Shown one piece after another: positions 1-8,875 of a stretch of DNA of 64,000 nt. This stretch comes from Aeromonas enteropelogenes (GTDB lineage: Bacteria; Pseudomonadota; Gammaproteobacteria; Enterobacterales; Aeromonadaceae). The DNA is taken from the NCBI RefSeq assembly GCF_000819845.1, contig NZ_CDCG01000046.1, positions 124,001-188,000 of the forward strand. The letters run 5' to 3'. The notes beneath the pieces were generated by a model. The model did no database searches. It was not told the DNA's origin and was given only the letters and a program-made list of their open reading frames with translations. How positions within the stretch are numbered: the stretch's first letter is position 1; each line of letters begins with the position of its first letter. The position numbers and the translations under genes were made by a program.

Positions 1-43
1 ATCGCGTAAGATAGCGACATCTTTTTACCAAGCGGATCCCTTC

Positions 44-595
44 ATGTTGAAACAGTTGTTATTGCTCCCCCTCGTCCTGCTGCTGGGTGCCTGCTCGCTC
101 ACCCAGTACAACGTCAGCGAGGCCGAAATCAACCAATACCTCAAGGATCAGGTCTCCTTTGAAAAACAGCTGGGGATCCCCGGCATCATGTCGAGCAAGA
201 TCCGCCTCGATGAGATGCAAAGCCGCATCGGCCGCAGCCAGCCGGATCGCATCGAACTGGATGCCGCCGGCGATCTGCAGGTGCTGAGCCCCCTTGGCAG
301 CCAGCAGATGAAGGTTCGCTTTGCCCTGCGGGCCCGTCCGGAATACCTGGCGGATCAGGGGGCCATCTATCTGCGCGATCTGGAGCTGCTCTCGGTCAAG
401 ACCGAACCTGCCGACATAGGCGCGGCGCTCACGCCGCTGCTGCCCACCTTCAACCAGTCGCTCTCCCTGTTCCTGTCCCAGACCCCCGTCTACCGGCTCG
501 ATGCAAGCCGCCAGAATGAGGCGAGGATCAAGGAGAAGGTCGAGGCCCTCAAGGTAGAGCCTGGCCGCCTGGTGATCCCCTTCAAGGTGTTCTAA
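44..595 (+). CDS. yceB: YceB-family (DUF1439) lipoprotein
   Basis: A 183-residue protein with a lipoprotein signal: a hydrophobic leucine run at residues 5-14 followed by the lipobox LLGAC with Cys17 as the lipidation site. The segment right after it (SLTQYNVSEAEINQYL) closely resembles E. coli YceB. Length matches the family (about 186). DUF1439 lipoproteins are predicted to be anchored in the outer membrane facing the periplasm; their role is not established. It stands alone, with a possible weak terminator downstream. Only 43 bases precede it in the window, so operon membership cannot be judged. Confidence 0.88.
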   Translation: MLKQLLLLPLVLLLGACSLTQYNVSEAEINQYLKDQVSFEKQLGIPGIMSSKIRLDEMQSRIGRSQPDRIELDAAGDLQVLSPLGSQQMKVRFALRARPEYLADQGAIYLRDLELLSVKTEPADIGAALTPLLPTFNQSLSLFLSQTPVYRLDASRQNEARIKEKVEALKVEPGRLVIPFKVF

Positions 596-645
596 ACCCG
601 CTCCTTGCCATCGCCCTCTGCGCGATAACCGTGATCACCACCCCC

Positions 646-687
646 ACCGTCCCGCCTTGTGTCGTTTGCACTGGTCGGGGCGGTTTT
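646..687 (+). terminator. Possible terminator after yceB
   Basis: The arms ACCGTCCCG and CGGGGCGGT pair with one G-U wobble and are followed by TTTT. The loop is long (about 20 nt), so this is a weak candidate. Confidence 0.3.
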
Positions 688-796
688 CACTTCTCAACGC
701 CGTCCAAATCACACATAATGCGCACCATTCTCATTTAGATTCGTCATGAGAAGCGTCACAATAAACCCGATAATAAAACCAATGGTGAGAAGGGAC

Positions 797-2794
797 ATGA
801 GAAAAACCGTACTGGTACAGGCGATCGCCTGCGCACTGCTGGGTAGCGCCGCGCACGCTGCCGTCAAGGTGGAAGACAAGACATTCAACACCGCCGCCAA
901 CATGCTGGCCTACACCGAATTCGAGCTCTCCGGCGAGCCGCTGGCCGAGGCCCTGGGTCTGGATCTGGACGTGCTCGACGCCAACCGCGCCGACGAGCCA
1001 ACTCCGTTCGACTTCGCCGCCGGCATCGAATCCTATGAGTACTCCGAAGAGGCGATGTACGCCCTCAACTACCAGTCCGGCATGGGTCCGCACCTGGTGA
1101 ACGGGCCGCAAAACCTGGCTCGTGGCGGCACCCTGGCAGATCTCGGCAAGCGAGTGCTGGCCATGGCCGACGCAGTCGGCTTCCCGGCCGATGAAGTGCC
1201 GCAAGGCATGTATCCCCTCTCCTTCCCCTATGCCTCTGCCAATCCGGAGTTTGCCCAGGCCGTCAACACTACCCCGGTCAACGGCGACGAGATCACCATC
1301 AAGACCGCCAAGGGCAACGAGAAAACCGTCAAGACCCAGGTGCCGGCCTACTTCCGCGACTACGCGACCCTGCGCTGGAGCGGCAGCGACAACCTGCTGG
1401 TCCCCGCTGCCGTGGGCGGCATCCTGCTCAAAGAGGTGATGTGGTCCCAGGACTTCCTCGGCGGCATGCACGTGGCCGAGAGCGATGAAGAGGTGGAGGC
1501 CGCCTCCGCCACCATGGATCAGGACGGCAAGCACAAGCTGGGGGTCTCCGCCGCCGATGGCTTCAACGGCATGATGCTGACCGAGCAATCCATCGACAAG
1601 CTGGCCATCTTGCAAAGCCAGCTCGGCTTTGATGGCAAAACCCTGGGCGCCAAGATCACCCCGCAATACGATCCGGCCAAGGGCGTGATTTACTTCCCCC
1701 ATCAGGTGAAGGTGACCGAGACCAGCAAGAACGAAGTCGGTGCCATCGGCAAGCTGGAAGTGGTCGACGGTTCCGCCCAGCTGCGCGACGCCTGGATGAT
1801 GCTGTGGCCGCTCTCCGAGTTCTACGCCTTCAGCGATCAGCGTAGCGCCAACACCAACCAGAACCCGGCCTTTCACGCCGTGTTTGACGGTGCGCCGTTT
1901 GCCGCCGCACCGGCTGCCAACAAGGCCAATGATCTGGCCAAGGCAGTGGCAGGCGACGACGCCTTCTCCCTGGCCCTGAACCTCTCCAACCTGACCTTCA
2001 AGAACCTGGGCGCCCTGCACTTCGAGCCCAAGGCCGGCACTCTGGTCGACAGCTGGCAGAATGGCAAGCAGGCCAAGCACGTCACTACCTTCGACGCCGC
2101 CTACACCCTGGTCGCGCTGCAGATCTTCCAGCGCGCCCAGGACGCCCTGCCGGTAGGCTACGCCGCCGGTGACAATGGCGAGCTGAACCTCAAGACCAAA
2201 CAAGGGCAGGAGGCGCTCGCGCTTATCACCAAACAGGCCGACTTCATCCTCGCCAAACTCAAAGGCAGCAATGGTCTGGTGCACGACGGTCTGACCCTGG
2301 GTGGAACCGTTGACGCCAGCCAGTCTGTCGAGACCCAGTTTGCCGCCATCCGCGGCCTGACCGCCGCCTTCCTGGCGACTCAGAACGTGAAGTACCGCAC
2401 CGCGGCGCGCGAGCTCTTCATCGCCACCGACAAGGCCTACTTCAACCAGAAGGCGGGTACCTGGCTTGCCGGCAAGCAGGGTGAATACGCCCCCTGGACC
2501 CAGGCTGCCATCTCCGGCGCCCTGCGCTCTGCCATGCTGAACCTGCGTAATGAAGGGGCCGAGAAGGCGCCCGAGCTGGAGCTGGCCAAGTTGACCACCC
2601 AGTACGTCAGCTGGTTCCGTGGCACCGTCAACGGCGGCATGCAGATGGCCGAGTGGATCGGTGACTCCGGTGAGAACATCATCACCGGCGCCGGCAGCGA
2701 TACCGATGAAGATGGCGTCCCGCAGGTCACCGCCGCCGGTGGCAAGCACGGCACCGCCATGGTGATGGCAGGCAAGGCCGTGATCAGCGAATAA
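797..2794 (+). CDS. Large exported protein of unknown function
   Basis: A 665-residue protein with a clear Sec signal peptide (hydrophobic residues 5-18, likely cleavage after AHA at 21), so periplasmic or secreted. I chose the ATG at 797 because the GAGAAGG ribosome-binding sequence lies just upstream and the signal peptide starts there; an in-frame ATG at 746 would add 17 residues that bury it. I do not recognise the family. The C-terminal half has regularly spaced helical, Ala/Leu-rich stretches (around FDAAYTLVALQIFQRA and AAIRGLTAAFLATQ) that suggest an alpha/alpha-toroid fold; this is a guess from pattern only. No cofactor motif or membrane segment beyond the signal is visible. It is monocistronic, ending at a strong bidirectional terminator shared with glgC. 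Confidence 0.8.
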   Translation: MRKTVLVQAIACALLGSAAHAAVKVEDKTFNTAANMLAYTEFELSGEPLAEALGLDLDVLDANRADEPTPFDFAAGIESYEYSEEAMYALNYQSGMGPHLVNGPQNLARGGTLADLGKRVLAMADAVGFPADEVPQGMYPLSFPYASANPEFAQAVNTTPVNGDEITIKTAKGNEKTVKTQVPAYFRDYATLRWSGSDNLLVPAAVGGILLKEVMWSQDFLGGMHVAESDEEVEAASATMDQDGKHKLGVSAADGFNGMMLTEQSIDKLAILQSQLGFDGKTLGAKITPQYDPAKGVIYFPHQVKVTETSKNEVGAIGKLEVVDGSAQLRDAWMMLWPLSEFYAFSDQRSANTNQNPAFHAVFDGAPFAAAPAANKANDLAKAVAGDDAFSLALNLSNLTFKNLGALHFEPKAGTLVDSWQNGKQAKHVTTFDAAYTLVALQIFQRAQDALPVGYAAGDNGELNLKTKQGQEALALITKQADFILAKLKGSNGLVHDGLTLGGTVDASQSVETQFAAIRGLTAAFLATQNVKYRTAARELFIATDKAYFNQKAGTWLAGKQGEYAPWTQAAISGALRSAMLNLRNEGAEKAPELELAKLTTQYVSWFRGTVNGGMQMAEWIGDSGENIITGAGSDTDEDGVPQVTAAGGKHGTAMVMAGKAVISE

Positions 2795-2813
2795 GCCACA
2801 GGTCACATCATGC

Positions 2814-2840
2814 AAAAGGGAGCCTTAACGGCTCCCTTTT
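2814..2840. terminator. Bidirectional terminator between exported protein and glgC
   Basis: Perfect 11-bp stem AAAAGGGAGCC/GGCTCCCTTTT with a 5-nt loop, between convergent genes. A-run and T-run flanks allow use from both sides. Confidence 0.85.
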
Positions 2841-2867
2841 CATTATTGCGTCAGGCAAGGTACGGGC

Positions 2868-4142
2868 TTACGCCAGCTTCTCCAGCATTCCCTTGGTAAC
2901 CAGCACTATGCCCTGTTCTGAGCGGTAGAAGCGACGGCTATCCTCGTCGGCATTCTCTCCCACCACCAGCCCATCGGGCAGCACACACCCCTTGTCTACC
3001 ACTACCCGGCGCAAACGGCAGCCCGCCCCCACTTCCACCCCGGGGAAGATCACCGCCTGATCCAGGGTGCAGAAGGAGTGAACCCGCACATTGGTAAACA
3101 GCACAGAGTTGAGCACAAACGACCCGCTGACGATGGTTCCGCCGGAAAACATGGAGTTGATGGTCATGCCATGCTGGCCGTTTCGGTCCTGCACGAACTT
3201 GGCGGGCGGTGTCAGGGTTTGACTGGTCCAGATGGGCCAGTTTTCGTCATAGATGTCGAGCTCCGGTACCACGGAGGCGAGATCCATGTTGGCCTCCCAG
3301 AAGGAGTCGAGGGTCCCCACATCACGCCAGTAAGGTTTCTGCCCCTCCTTGGCCCCGACGCAGGACATGCTGAAGGGGTGGGCAAACGCCTTGCCCTCCC
3401 CCACGATGCGGGGAATGACGTCCATGCCAAAATCGTGCTTGGACTCCTGGTTGAGGATGTCCTCTTCCAGCAGCTCATAGAGATACTCCGCCTCGAAGAT
3501 ATAGATGCCCATGGATGCAAGGGACTTGTCTTCGCAGCCCGGCATGGCCGGCGGATTGGCCGGCTTCTCCACGAAGGCGCGGATCTTGCGCTGCTCGTCG
3601 ATGTCCATGACGCCGAAGGCCGAGGCCTCCGAGCGGGGCACCTCGATACAGGCTACCGTCACCTTGGCGCCAAGGCGCACGTGATCGAGCAACATGGCGG
3701 CATAGTCCATCTTGTAGATGTGATCCCCCGCCAGCACCACTATGTACTTGGGACCATAGTCACGAATGATGTCGACGTTCTGATAGATGGCGTCGGCAGT
3801 ACCGCGATACCAGTGCACCTCGTCCACCCGCTGCTGAGCTGGCAGCAAGTCGATGAACTCGTTCATCTGGTAGCGCAAAAAAGACCAACCCGATTGCAGA
3901 TGTCGCAGCAGGCTGTGGGATTTGTATTGCGTCACTACCCCCACCCGACGGATCCCCGAATTGATGCAGTTGGAAAGCACAAAATCGATGATCCGGAACT
4001 TTCCTCCGAAATGCACCGCAGGCTTGGCCCGGTTGTCGGTCAGCTGCTTCAGGCGGCTGCCACGTCCTCCCGCCAGTACCAGCGCCATACTTTGATTCAA
4101 CAACTGCCGTGCTTTGGCACTATTCCCTGGCTCTAACAACAT
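2868..4142 (-). CDS. glgC: Glucose-1-phosphate adenylyltransferase
   Basis: Makes ADP-glucose from glucose-1-phosphate and ATP, the committed step of bacterial glycogen synthesis. The 424-residue length is typical. The N-terminal nucleotidyltransferase domain shows [12 protein letters not shown] and AKPAV, then [16 protein letters not shown] and [18 protein letters not shown]. The C-terminal third is the left-handed beta-helix region. The start is backed by AGAGGTGA just upstream. It is a lone glg gene here (no glgA or glgB adjacent) and is transcribed away from the degenerate GGDEF-EAL gene at 4335. Confidence 0.95.
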   Translation of the reverse strand: MLLEPGNSAKARQLLNQSMALVLAGGRGSRLKQLTDNRAKPAVHFGGKFRIIDFVLSNCINSGIRRVGVVTQYKSHSLLRHLQSGWSFLRYQMNEFIDLLPAQQRVDEVHWYRGTADAIYQNVDIIRDYGPKYIVVLAGDHIYKMDYAAMLLDHVRLGAKVTVACIEVPRSEASAFGVMDIDEQRKIRAFVEKPANPPAMPGCEDKSLASMGIYIFEAEYLYELLEEDILNQESKHDFGMDVIPRIVGEGKAFAHPFSMSCVGAKEGQKPYWRDVGTLDSFWEANMDLASVVPELDIYDENWPIWTSQTLTPPAKFVQDRNGQHGMTINSMFSGGTIVSGSFVLNSVLFTNVRVHSFCTLDQAVIFPGVEVGAGCRLRRVVVDKGCVLPDGLVVGENADEDSRRFYRSEQGIVLVTKGMLEKLA

Positions 4143-4334
4143 GATTCACCTCTGCCTCGTTTGATCCATTTCGAATTCATCTTCGCCGGATTTCAAGCCC
4201 GTGAAAGTGGTTTCACTCACAATTTATTCAATCCCGAACGACACATTTGCACCAAGTTGCGAGGAACAGCATGGTTTGCCGAACGGGGTCGGTTAGAATC
4301 CCCAAGTGACCGCAGCCACCTCAAGGATGACAAG

Positions 4335-5975
4335 ATGGTTCAAAAGCTTGGACGCTCCCTCTTTCTCATTGCCACCATAGTGAGCATACCCTTGCTGCTC
4401 CTGCAAGGGTTTTGGTTGGCACTTCAAAGCACACCGGTGACTCTGGTCATCATTTTGTCGACCACCCTGCTTGGCATGGGGCTGCTGTTGCTGCTGGCAT
4501 TGCGCACCCTGACCGGCATGCAACAACACCAGGAGCTGGTCTGGGTCAAGGCGCTCACGGAGCGGGACCCCGAACAGCTGGACGATCCCGCCTCCCGGGA
4601 AGCCCTGCAACAGTTGCTGCTCCAGTTTGAGAGTGATTCGCAGCATGCCCATCGCCAGCTGACCGAGCTGAGCAATCTGGCCACCACGGATGAGCTGACC
4701 CAGTTGCTCAATCGCCACGCCTTTCGCCGTGACGTGACGGAGCTGCTGCAGCGGGATCAGGACACCCAGACCGCCACCCTGGTGCTCATCCGTGCCACCG
4801 AACTTGGCAAGATCAATACCCAGCGCGGCTTCCAGTCCGGTGATGCCTACATCAAGGACATGGCAAACCTCATCAAGCAGGTGGTGAGCCGCTTTCCGGG
4901 GAACCAGGTCTATCGCATCTCGGGGGCCGACTTTGCCGTACTGGTGCAACCCGTGGTCAATATTCCGCCTCACCTGCTGGGGCAGGATTTGAAGGTGGCC
5001 TTCGACAATTACCAGGAGCAGCACGAGCTGGAGAGTGCCGCCTACTCGGGCCTTACCCGGCTTAGCAGCGGCCAGAAGATCGAAACCGTGCTTGCCAGAG
5101 CCGATCTGGCGCTGGCGCGGGCCCAGACCGAAACCATCAATGGCTGGGCCATCCAGCATGAGGACAACATCACCGATCTGCAGGGCCAACACCACTGGCG
5201 CGAGGTGCTGGGGGAAGTGCTGGCCCAGGAGCGTCTCACCTTTACCTATCAACCCATCCAGCCTCTGCATCGCAGCATGATGGCCTACAACGAGATCTAC
5301 ACCCGCTTTTGCGGCAGCGATGGTACGGCCCTGCCAACCGACACCCTGTTTGCCATGGCCCAGCGGCTCGATATGGTGATGCGGCTGGAGCAACTGGTGA
5401 TTGTCCACGTGATGCGCCAGTACCGGGCATTTGGCTCCAACCAGAGTCGCTGGGGGATCAACCTCTCACCCAATCTGCTGCAAAACAGCGCCCTGCTGAT
5501 CTGGCTGGACAGGCAGCTGCTCAAGGATCCCAACACCAGCGCCAACCTTGTGTTCGAGCTGGACGAGGAGCATCTGGAGCGCAATCCGACCGGTGCCAAG
5601 CGGGTGTTCGAGCTGCTGCGCCGCAATGGCAGCCGCTCTGCCATCGCCAACTTTGGCAAGGGCATCGGCTCCTTCAGCCTGTTTCGCGAGCTCAAACCCG
5701 ATTACATCAAGCTCGATCCCGCCCTCATCACCGGGCTGGAGCAGGATCAGACCAACCAGCAGTTTGTGCGGATGATTGTCGACGTGTCACACCGGATGGG
5801 GTGCCAGGTGATCGCGGAAGGGGTGGAACAACTGGGCCAGAAGCAGCTGTTGCAAGGAATGTATGTAGATGGCCTGCAGGGTTATCTGATCGCCCGGCCG
5901 CAGCCTTTGCGACCGGATATCAGCCAGTTGGGCCTGTTCAGTGAGGATGCTTCAGCTTCAGAAGGGTCAGAATGA
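4335..5975 (+). CDS. Membrane protein with degenerate GGDEF and EAL domains (CsrD-like)
   Basis: A 546-residue protein. The start at 4335 is preceded by AAGGATG. Two membrane segments at about 8-30 and 36-58 are separated by only a few residues, so there is almost no periplasmic domain. A GGDEF fold follows (TTDELTQLLNRHAF, about 117-205) in which the signature is SGADF (196-200). A C-terminal EAL fold begins at about 288; EAL is NEIYTRF (319-325) and the DDFG motif is ANFG (438-441). Both domains therefore look catalytically dead. AEGVE (494-498) and the overall fold are retained. Proteins of this type include CsrD (RNase E targeting of Csr sRNAs) and LapD-type c-di-GMP receptors, but the large periplasmic domain of both is missing here. 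A CsrD-like role is an inference. The 3' end overlaps the convergent gene at 5938 by 38 bp. Confidence 0.8.
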   Translation: MVQKLGRSLFLIATIVSIPLLLLQGFWLALQSTPVTLVIILSTTLLGMGLLLLLALRTLTGMQQHQELVWVKALTERDPEQLDDPASREALQQLLLQFESDSQHAHRQLTELSNLATTDELTQLLNRHAFRRDVTELLQRDQDTQTATLVLIRATELGKINTQRGFQSGDAYIKDMANLIKQVVSRFPGNQVYRISGADFAVLVQPVVNIPPHLLGQDLKVAFDNYQEQHELESAAYSGLTRLSSGQKIETVLARADLALARAQTETINGWAIQHEDNITDLQGQHHWREVLGEVLAQERLTFTYQPIQPLHRSMMAYNEIYTRFCGSDGTALPTDTLFAMAQRLDMVMRLEQLVIVHVMRQYRAFGSNQSRWGINLSPNLLQNSALLIWLDRQLLKDPNTSANLVFELDEEHLERNPTGAKRVFELLRRNGSRSAIANFGKGIGSFSLFRELKPDYIKLDPALITGLEQDQTNQQFVRMIVDVSHRMGCQVIAEGVEQLGQKQLLQGMYVDGLQGYLIARPQPLRPDISQLGLFSEDASASEGSE

Positions 5976-6432
5976 TGTCGTTGAGCTGGCGGTAGCGCTC
6001 CAGCTCCTTCTGATCATAACGGGTCGCCAGACTGGAGGGGTTATGGCGGTGCTTGAGGTACCGGTTGATCTGCAGCCGATTGAAACCCGCCACATGATAG
6101 ACCTGGCCCAGCAGGGCATTGAGCTCCTCGCTGGGTAGCCCGGCCCGGGCAAGATAGTCGTCATCGGCCGGGCTCTCAATCTGATGACTCCACTTGCCGA
6201 TGCGGCCGCTCTCCTGCAAATAGCTGAGCCATTGTTCGAGATGGAGGGGCTTGCATCCGGAGAGCAGGGTAAAGAAGCCCACTGCATCACAGCGGCAATC
6301 ACTCAACAGCACCAGTGCCAGCTGATCGTCATCGCACTGGAACGTCACCGGCCCGGTCTGTGTCCAGTCCAGCGCCTGTATCCGGATGCTGGCCCGCCCA
6401 CCCTCTATGCCTGTGACGTCGAACAAAAACAT
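5938..6432 (-). CDS. Hypothetical protein, 164 residues
   Basis: Unrecognised soluble protein, no signal peptide or membrane segment. The start has a strong ribosome-binding site (GGGGGGAT, 4-5 nt before ATG). The N-terminal half is beta-rich (MFLFDVTGIEG, RIQALDW). The C-terminal half looks helical and ends in a basic Leu/Lys/His tail. Three cysteines lie in the middle (LLSDCRCDAVGFF, LLSGCKPL). Its last 38 bp overlap antiparallel the end of the CsrD-like gene, which may link their mRNAs. No function is proposed. Confidence 0.65.
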   Translation of the reverse strand: MFLFDVTGIEGGRASIRIQALDWTQTGPVTFQCDDDQLALVLLSDCRCDAVGFFTLLSGCKPLHLEQWLSYLQESGRIGKWSHQIESPADDDYLARAGLPSEELNALLGQVYHVAGFNRLQINRYLKHRHNPSSLATRYDQKELERYRQLNDIILTLLKLKHPH

Positions 6433-6534
6433 GGCTATCCCCCCCTGGCAAAAGGTTGATGATGGACCATCGCCTGCGCGGGTGCAAAGGCAAATCCCCC
6501 TTTGACCCTCATTATGCCCACGGGATCATAAAAA

Positions 6535-6562
6535 AGACCGGCATCCTCGCGGATACCGGTCT
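6535..6562 (-). terminator. Terminator after the DUF2750 gene
   Basis: Stem AGACCGGCATCC/GGATACCGGTCT with a TCGC loop and one mismatch. Read on the minus strand it is followed by a run of six T. Confidence 0.8.
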
Positions 6563-6614
6563 CATCATTGCTTTGCTACGACACCGGATGTCGGCGTCGT
6601 CAATGGAGGCGCCT

Positions 6615-6977
6615 TCAGGCGTCCAGTTCGACCAGCGCCTTGGCCAGCTCGATGGGCTCCAGCTCCTGGCCTTCCAGATCGGCATTCCAGTTCGGGCCCA
6701 CCAGCACATCGTCATCGTCCAGATCGTTGATCCAGATGTCGAGAAACTCTTCCAGGTCGATCACTTCCGGCTCATAGTCGGCCCACTCGTCCACACAGTG
6801 CAGACGGGCATCTTCCTCGGCGGACCAGAGCGGCATCACATCGGCATCTTCAAATTCGGCAGAGCGGCAGACCACCCAGTCTTCACCGTAGCGCAGACCC
6901 CAGACCTGACCCGACTCGCGGACTTGTTCAACAAACAGCTGGAAATTGGCGTCAAGATTGTCAGTTAATTTGCTCAT
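6615..6977 (-). CDS. DUF2750 family protein
   Basis: A 120-residue acidic cytoplasmic protein with YGEDWVVCRSAEFEDADVMPLW and a C-terminal ELEPIELAKALVELDA, the pattern I associate with DUF2750 proteins of unknown function. The start at 6977 is preceded by AAGAGAGAG; an upstream in-frame start would add 13 residues with no better ribosome-binding site. Monocistronic with its own terminator. Confidence 0.75.
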   Translation of the reverse strand: MSKLTDNLDANFQLFVEQVRESGQVWGLRYGEDWVVCRSAEFEDADVMPLWSAEEDARLHCVDEWADYEPEVIDLEEFLDIWINDLDDDDVLVGPNWNADLEGQELEPIELAKALVELDA

Positions 6978-7070
6978 GGGGCTCTCTCTTACAGGCGGCT
7001 GGCCAATACGGACCAAGAATGGGGCAGATGGTGTCGCAAAAGCCCCCCAGACTCAAGTCAAATCCCTAAA

Positions 7071-7088
7071 AAGACGGGGGATACCCCC
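7071..7088 (-). terminator. Short GC hairpin terminator after the chemoreceptor gene
   Basis: GGGGG-ATA-CCCCC immediately after the stop codon, then GTCTTTTT on the minus strand. The stem is short but all G-C. Confidence 0.5.
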
Positions 7089-7089
7089 A

Positions 7090-8721
7090 TCAAGTACGAT
7101 ATCGCACCACCAGGGTACTCAACTCATCGCTGGTTTGCGACAAGGAGCCGGCCGCCTGACCGGTACGCCGGTTCTCCACCAGAGCCTCGCTGGCCAGTTG
7201 GGTAATGGCTGACAGGCGCAGGGTGATCTCCTCGGTCGAACTGCTCTGCTCACCGGCCGCCCCGGCAATTTCGCTGTTCATCGCCAATATGGTGCTCACC
7301 GCCTCGTCAATATTGCCGATGGCTCCTTCCGCATCACCGGCTTTCTGCGCCGTCGAGCGCGACAGTCGCTGCAACTGTTCGATGCCGGTCGCCACCTTGC
7401 CGGCGCCCTCCTGCAAGCGCTGGATCATCTGCCGGATCTCGTCGGTAGAGCTGTGAGTGCGAGTGGCCAGGGTACGCACCTCATCGGCCACCACCGCAAA
7501 CCCCCTTCCCTGCTCACCGGCGCGGGCCGCCTCGATGGCCGCGTTGAGGGCCAGCAGATTGGTCTGCTCGGCCACCCCGCGGATCACGTCAAGCACGGAG
7601 CCAATCTGCTGCGAGTCCTGCTCAAGGCGGGCCACGGCCTGCACCGTCTCCTCCATCTCGTCCGCCAGCTGTCCTATGGTGGTGATGGTCTGGGCCACAA
7701 TCTCGCGGCCATGCTGGGCCAACTGGCGTGCCGATTCTGCCGCCTGGGCTGCTTGCTCGGCATTGAGGCCGATGGCGCGGCTGCTGCCGGTGATCTGCAC
7801 CATGGCCGCCGCCACCCGCTGGGTGTCCTGTTCCTGATCGGTCACGATGGCACTGGTGCGTGCCACTACTTGCTCGAGCTGCCGGGCTGCATCCTTGTTG
7901 TGGCTGGTGATCTGCTGGGCACGGCCGATCAGCTGGGCCATCTGGTTGGCAAACTGATTGAAATTGGCCGAAAGCAGGCTGAGTTCATCACGGCCGCTCT
8001 CGGGCAGGCGAAAACGCAGATCCCCCTCTCCCCTGGCCATGTCACCCAGGGCAGACACCGACTGGGACAGGGGCATCACTATGCTGCGCCGGATCAGGGT
8101 CGCAGCCGCGAGCAGCAGCACAGCCAGCAGGGCGCCTATGCCCATCAGGGTACGCAGTACCTGCTGGTATTGCGCCTCCACATCATCCACATAGATGCCG
8201 GTGCCGATGATCCAGTCCCAGGGGGTAAACTGCTTGACGTAGGAGATCTTGCGCACCGGCTCATCGACGCCGGGTTTGGGCCAGTAGTAGGCCACTTCGC
8301 CGCTCCCGTTTTGCTGCTTGACCCGCTCGACGAAGGCGACGAACAGCTTGAGCCCCTGCTTGTCCTCCACCCCCGAGAGATCCTGACCATCGAGCTCGGG
8401 CTTCATGGGGTGCATCACCATGGTGGGATGGCTGTCATTGATCCAGAAATAGTCGTTCTGGCCATAACGCAGTTTTTGCACGGCGGTCAGCGCCAGTACC
8501 TTGGCGTTCTGTTCGTCCAGCCTGCCCTGGCGTACCTGCTCTTCATAGCTGGCGACCAGGCTATAGGCCGTCTCCACCTGTGAACGCGCCTGGTTGCTCT
8601 TCTCCGCCATCAGCCCTTGGTAATAGACGCGCAGGCAAGCGAACAGCAACAAGCCCAGCACGGCGACCACCATCAACACCATCAGCATCAAGCGATGGCC
8701 AATACTCCATTGCCTCAACAT
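7090..8721 (-). CDS. Methyl-accepting chemotaxis protein with single Cache domain
   Basis: A 543-residue transmembrane chemoreceptor. TM1 at about 8-29, periplasmic sensor at 40-185 with the sCache_2 pattern ([37 protein letters not shown]), TM2 at about 192-210, HAMP at 211-265, then the long cytoplasmic coiled coil with the conserved hairpin [16 protein letters not shown] at 385-400. It signals through CheW/CheA to bias flagellar rotation. No C-terminal CheR/CheB-tethering pentapeptide is present (it ends VVRYRT). Single Cache receptors of this class often sense small carboxylates; the ligand here is unknown. No chemotaxis genes lie nearby. Confidence 0.93.
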   Translation of the reverse strand: MLRQWSIGHRLMLMVLMVVAVLGLLLFACLRVYYQGLMAEKSNQARSQVETAYSLVASYEEQVRQGRLDEQNAKVLALTAVQKLRYGQNDYFWINDSHPTMVMHPMKPELDGQDLSGVEDKQGLKLFVAFVERVKQQNGSGEVAYYWPKPGVDEPVRKISYVKQFTPWDWIIGTGIYVDDVEAQYQQVLRTLMGIGALLAVLLLAAATLIRRSIVMPLSQSVSALGDMARGEGDLRFRLPESGRDELSLLSANFNQFANQMAQLIGRAQQITSHNKDAARQLEQVVARTSAIVTDQEQDTQRVAAAMVQITGSSRAIGLNAEQAAQAAESARQLAQHGREIVAQTITTIGQLADEMEETVQAVARLEQDSQQIGSVLDVIRGVAEQTNLLALNAAIEAARAGEQGRGFAVVADEVRTLATRTHSSTDEIRQMIQRLQEGAGKVATGIEQLQRLSRSTAQKAGDAEGAIGNIDEAVSTILAMNSEIAGAAGEQSSSTEEITLRLSAITQLASEALVENRRTGQAAGSLSQTSDELSTLVVRYRT

Positions 8722-8830
8722 ACCGTCATCCTGACAAAATACATTTTGTTAACAAGGTATGCTGACGGCTTCATCCATGTCCATGGTCATCAGCAAACGA
8801 CATCTAAAAACTTGATCCATCTCGAAAAAA

Positions 8831-8854
8831 CAAAAGGCGCCTGATGGCGCCTTT
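8831..8854 (-). terminator. Terminator after gsk
   Basis: Stem AAAGGCGCC/GGCGCCTTT with a 4-nt loop; on the minus strand followed by TTGTTTTTT. Confidence 0.8.
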
Positions 8855-8875
8855 GCATTCAATACAGTGGGAAAA

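Noticed and set aside
700-760. Fur-box-like sequence upstream of the exported-protein gene
   Set aside because: Only the right half resembles the Fur 7-1-7 motif (6 of 7); the left half matches 3 of 7.
731-2815. A 694-codon open frame antisense to the exported-protein gene
   Set aside because: It is the stop-free mirror of a GC-rich coding gene: low-complexity Gly/His/Val-rich protein with no domain and no ribosome-binding site. Codon structure favours the plus strand.
4143-4170. CsrA binding site over the glgC ribosome-binding site
   Set aside because: E. coli glgC has GGA motifs in hairpins there. The leader here has AGAGGTGA without the GGA core, so I cannot support it.
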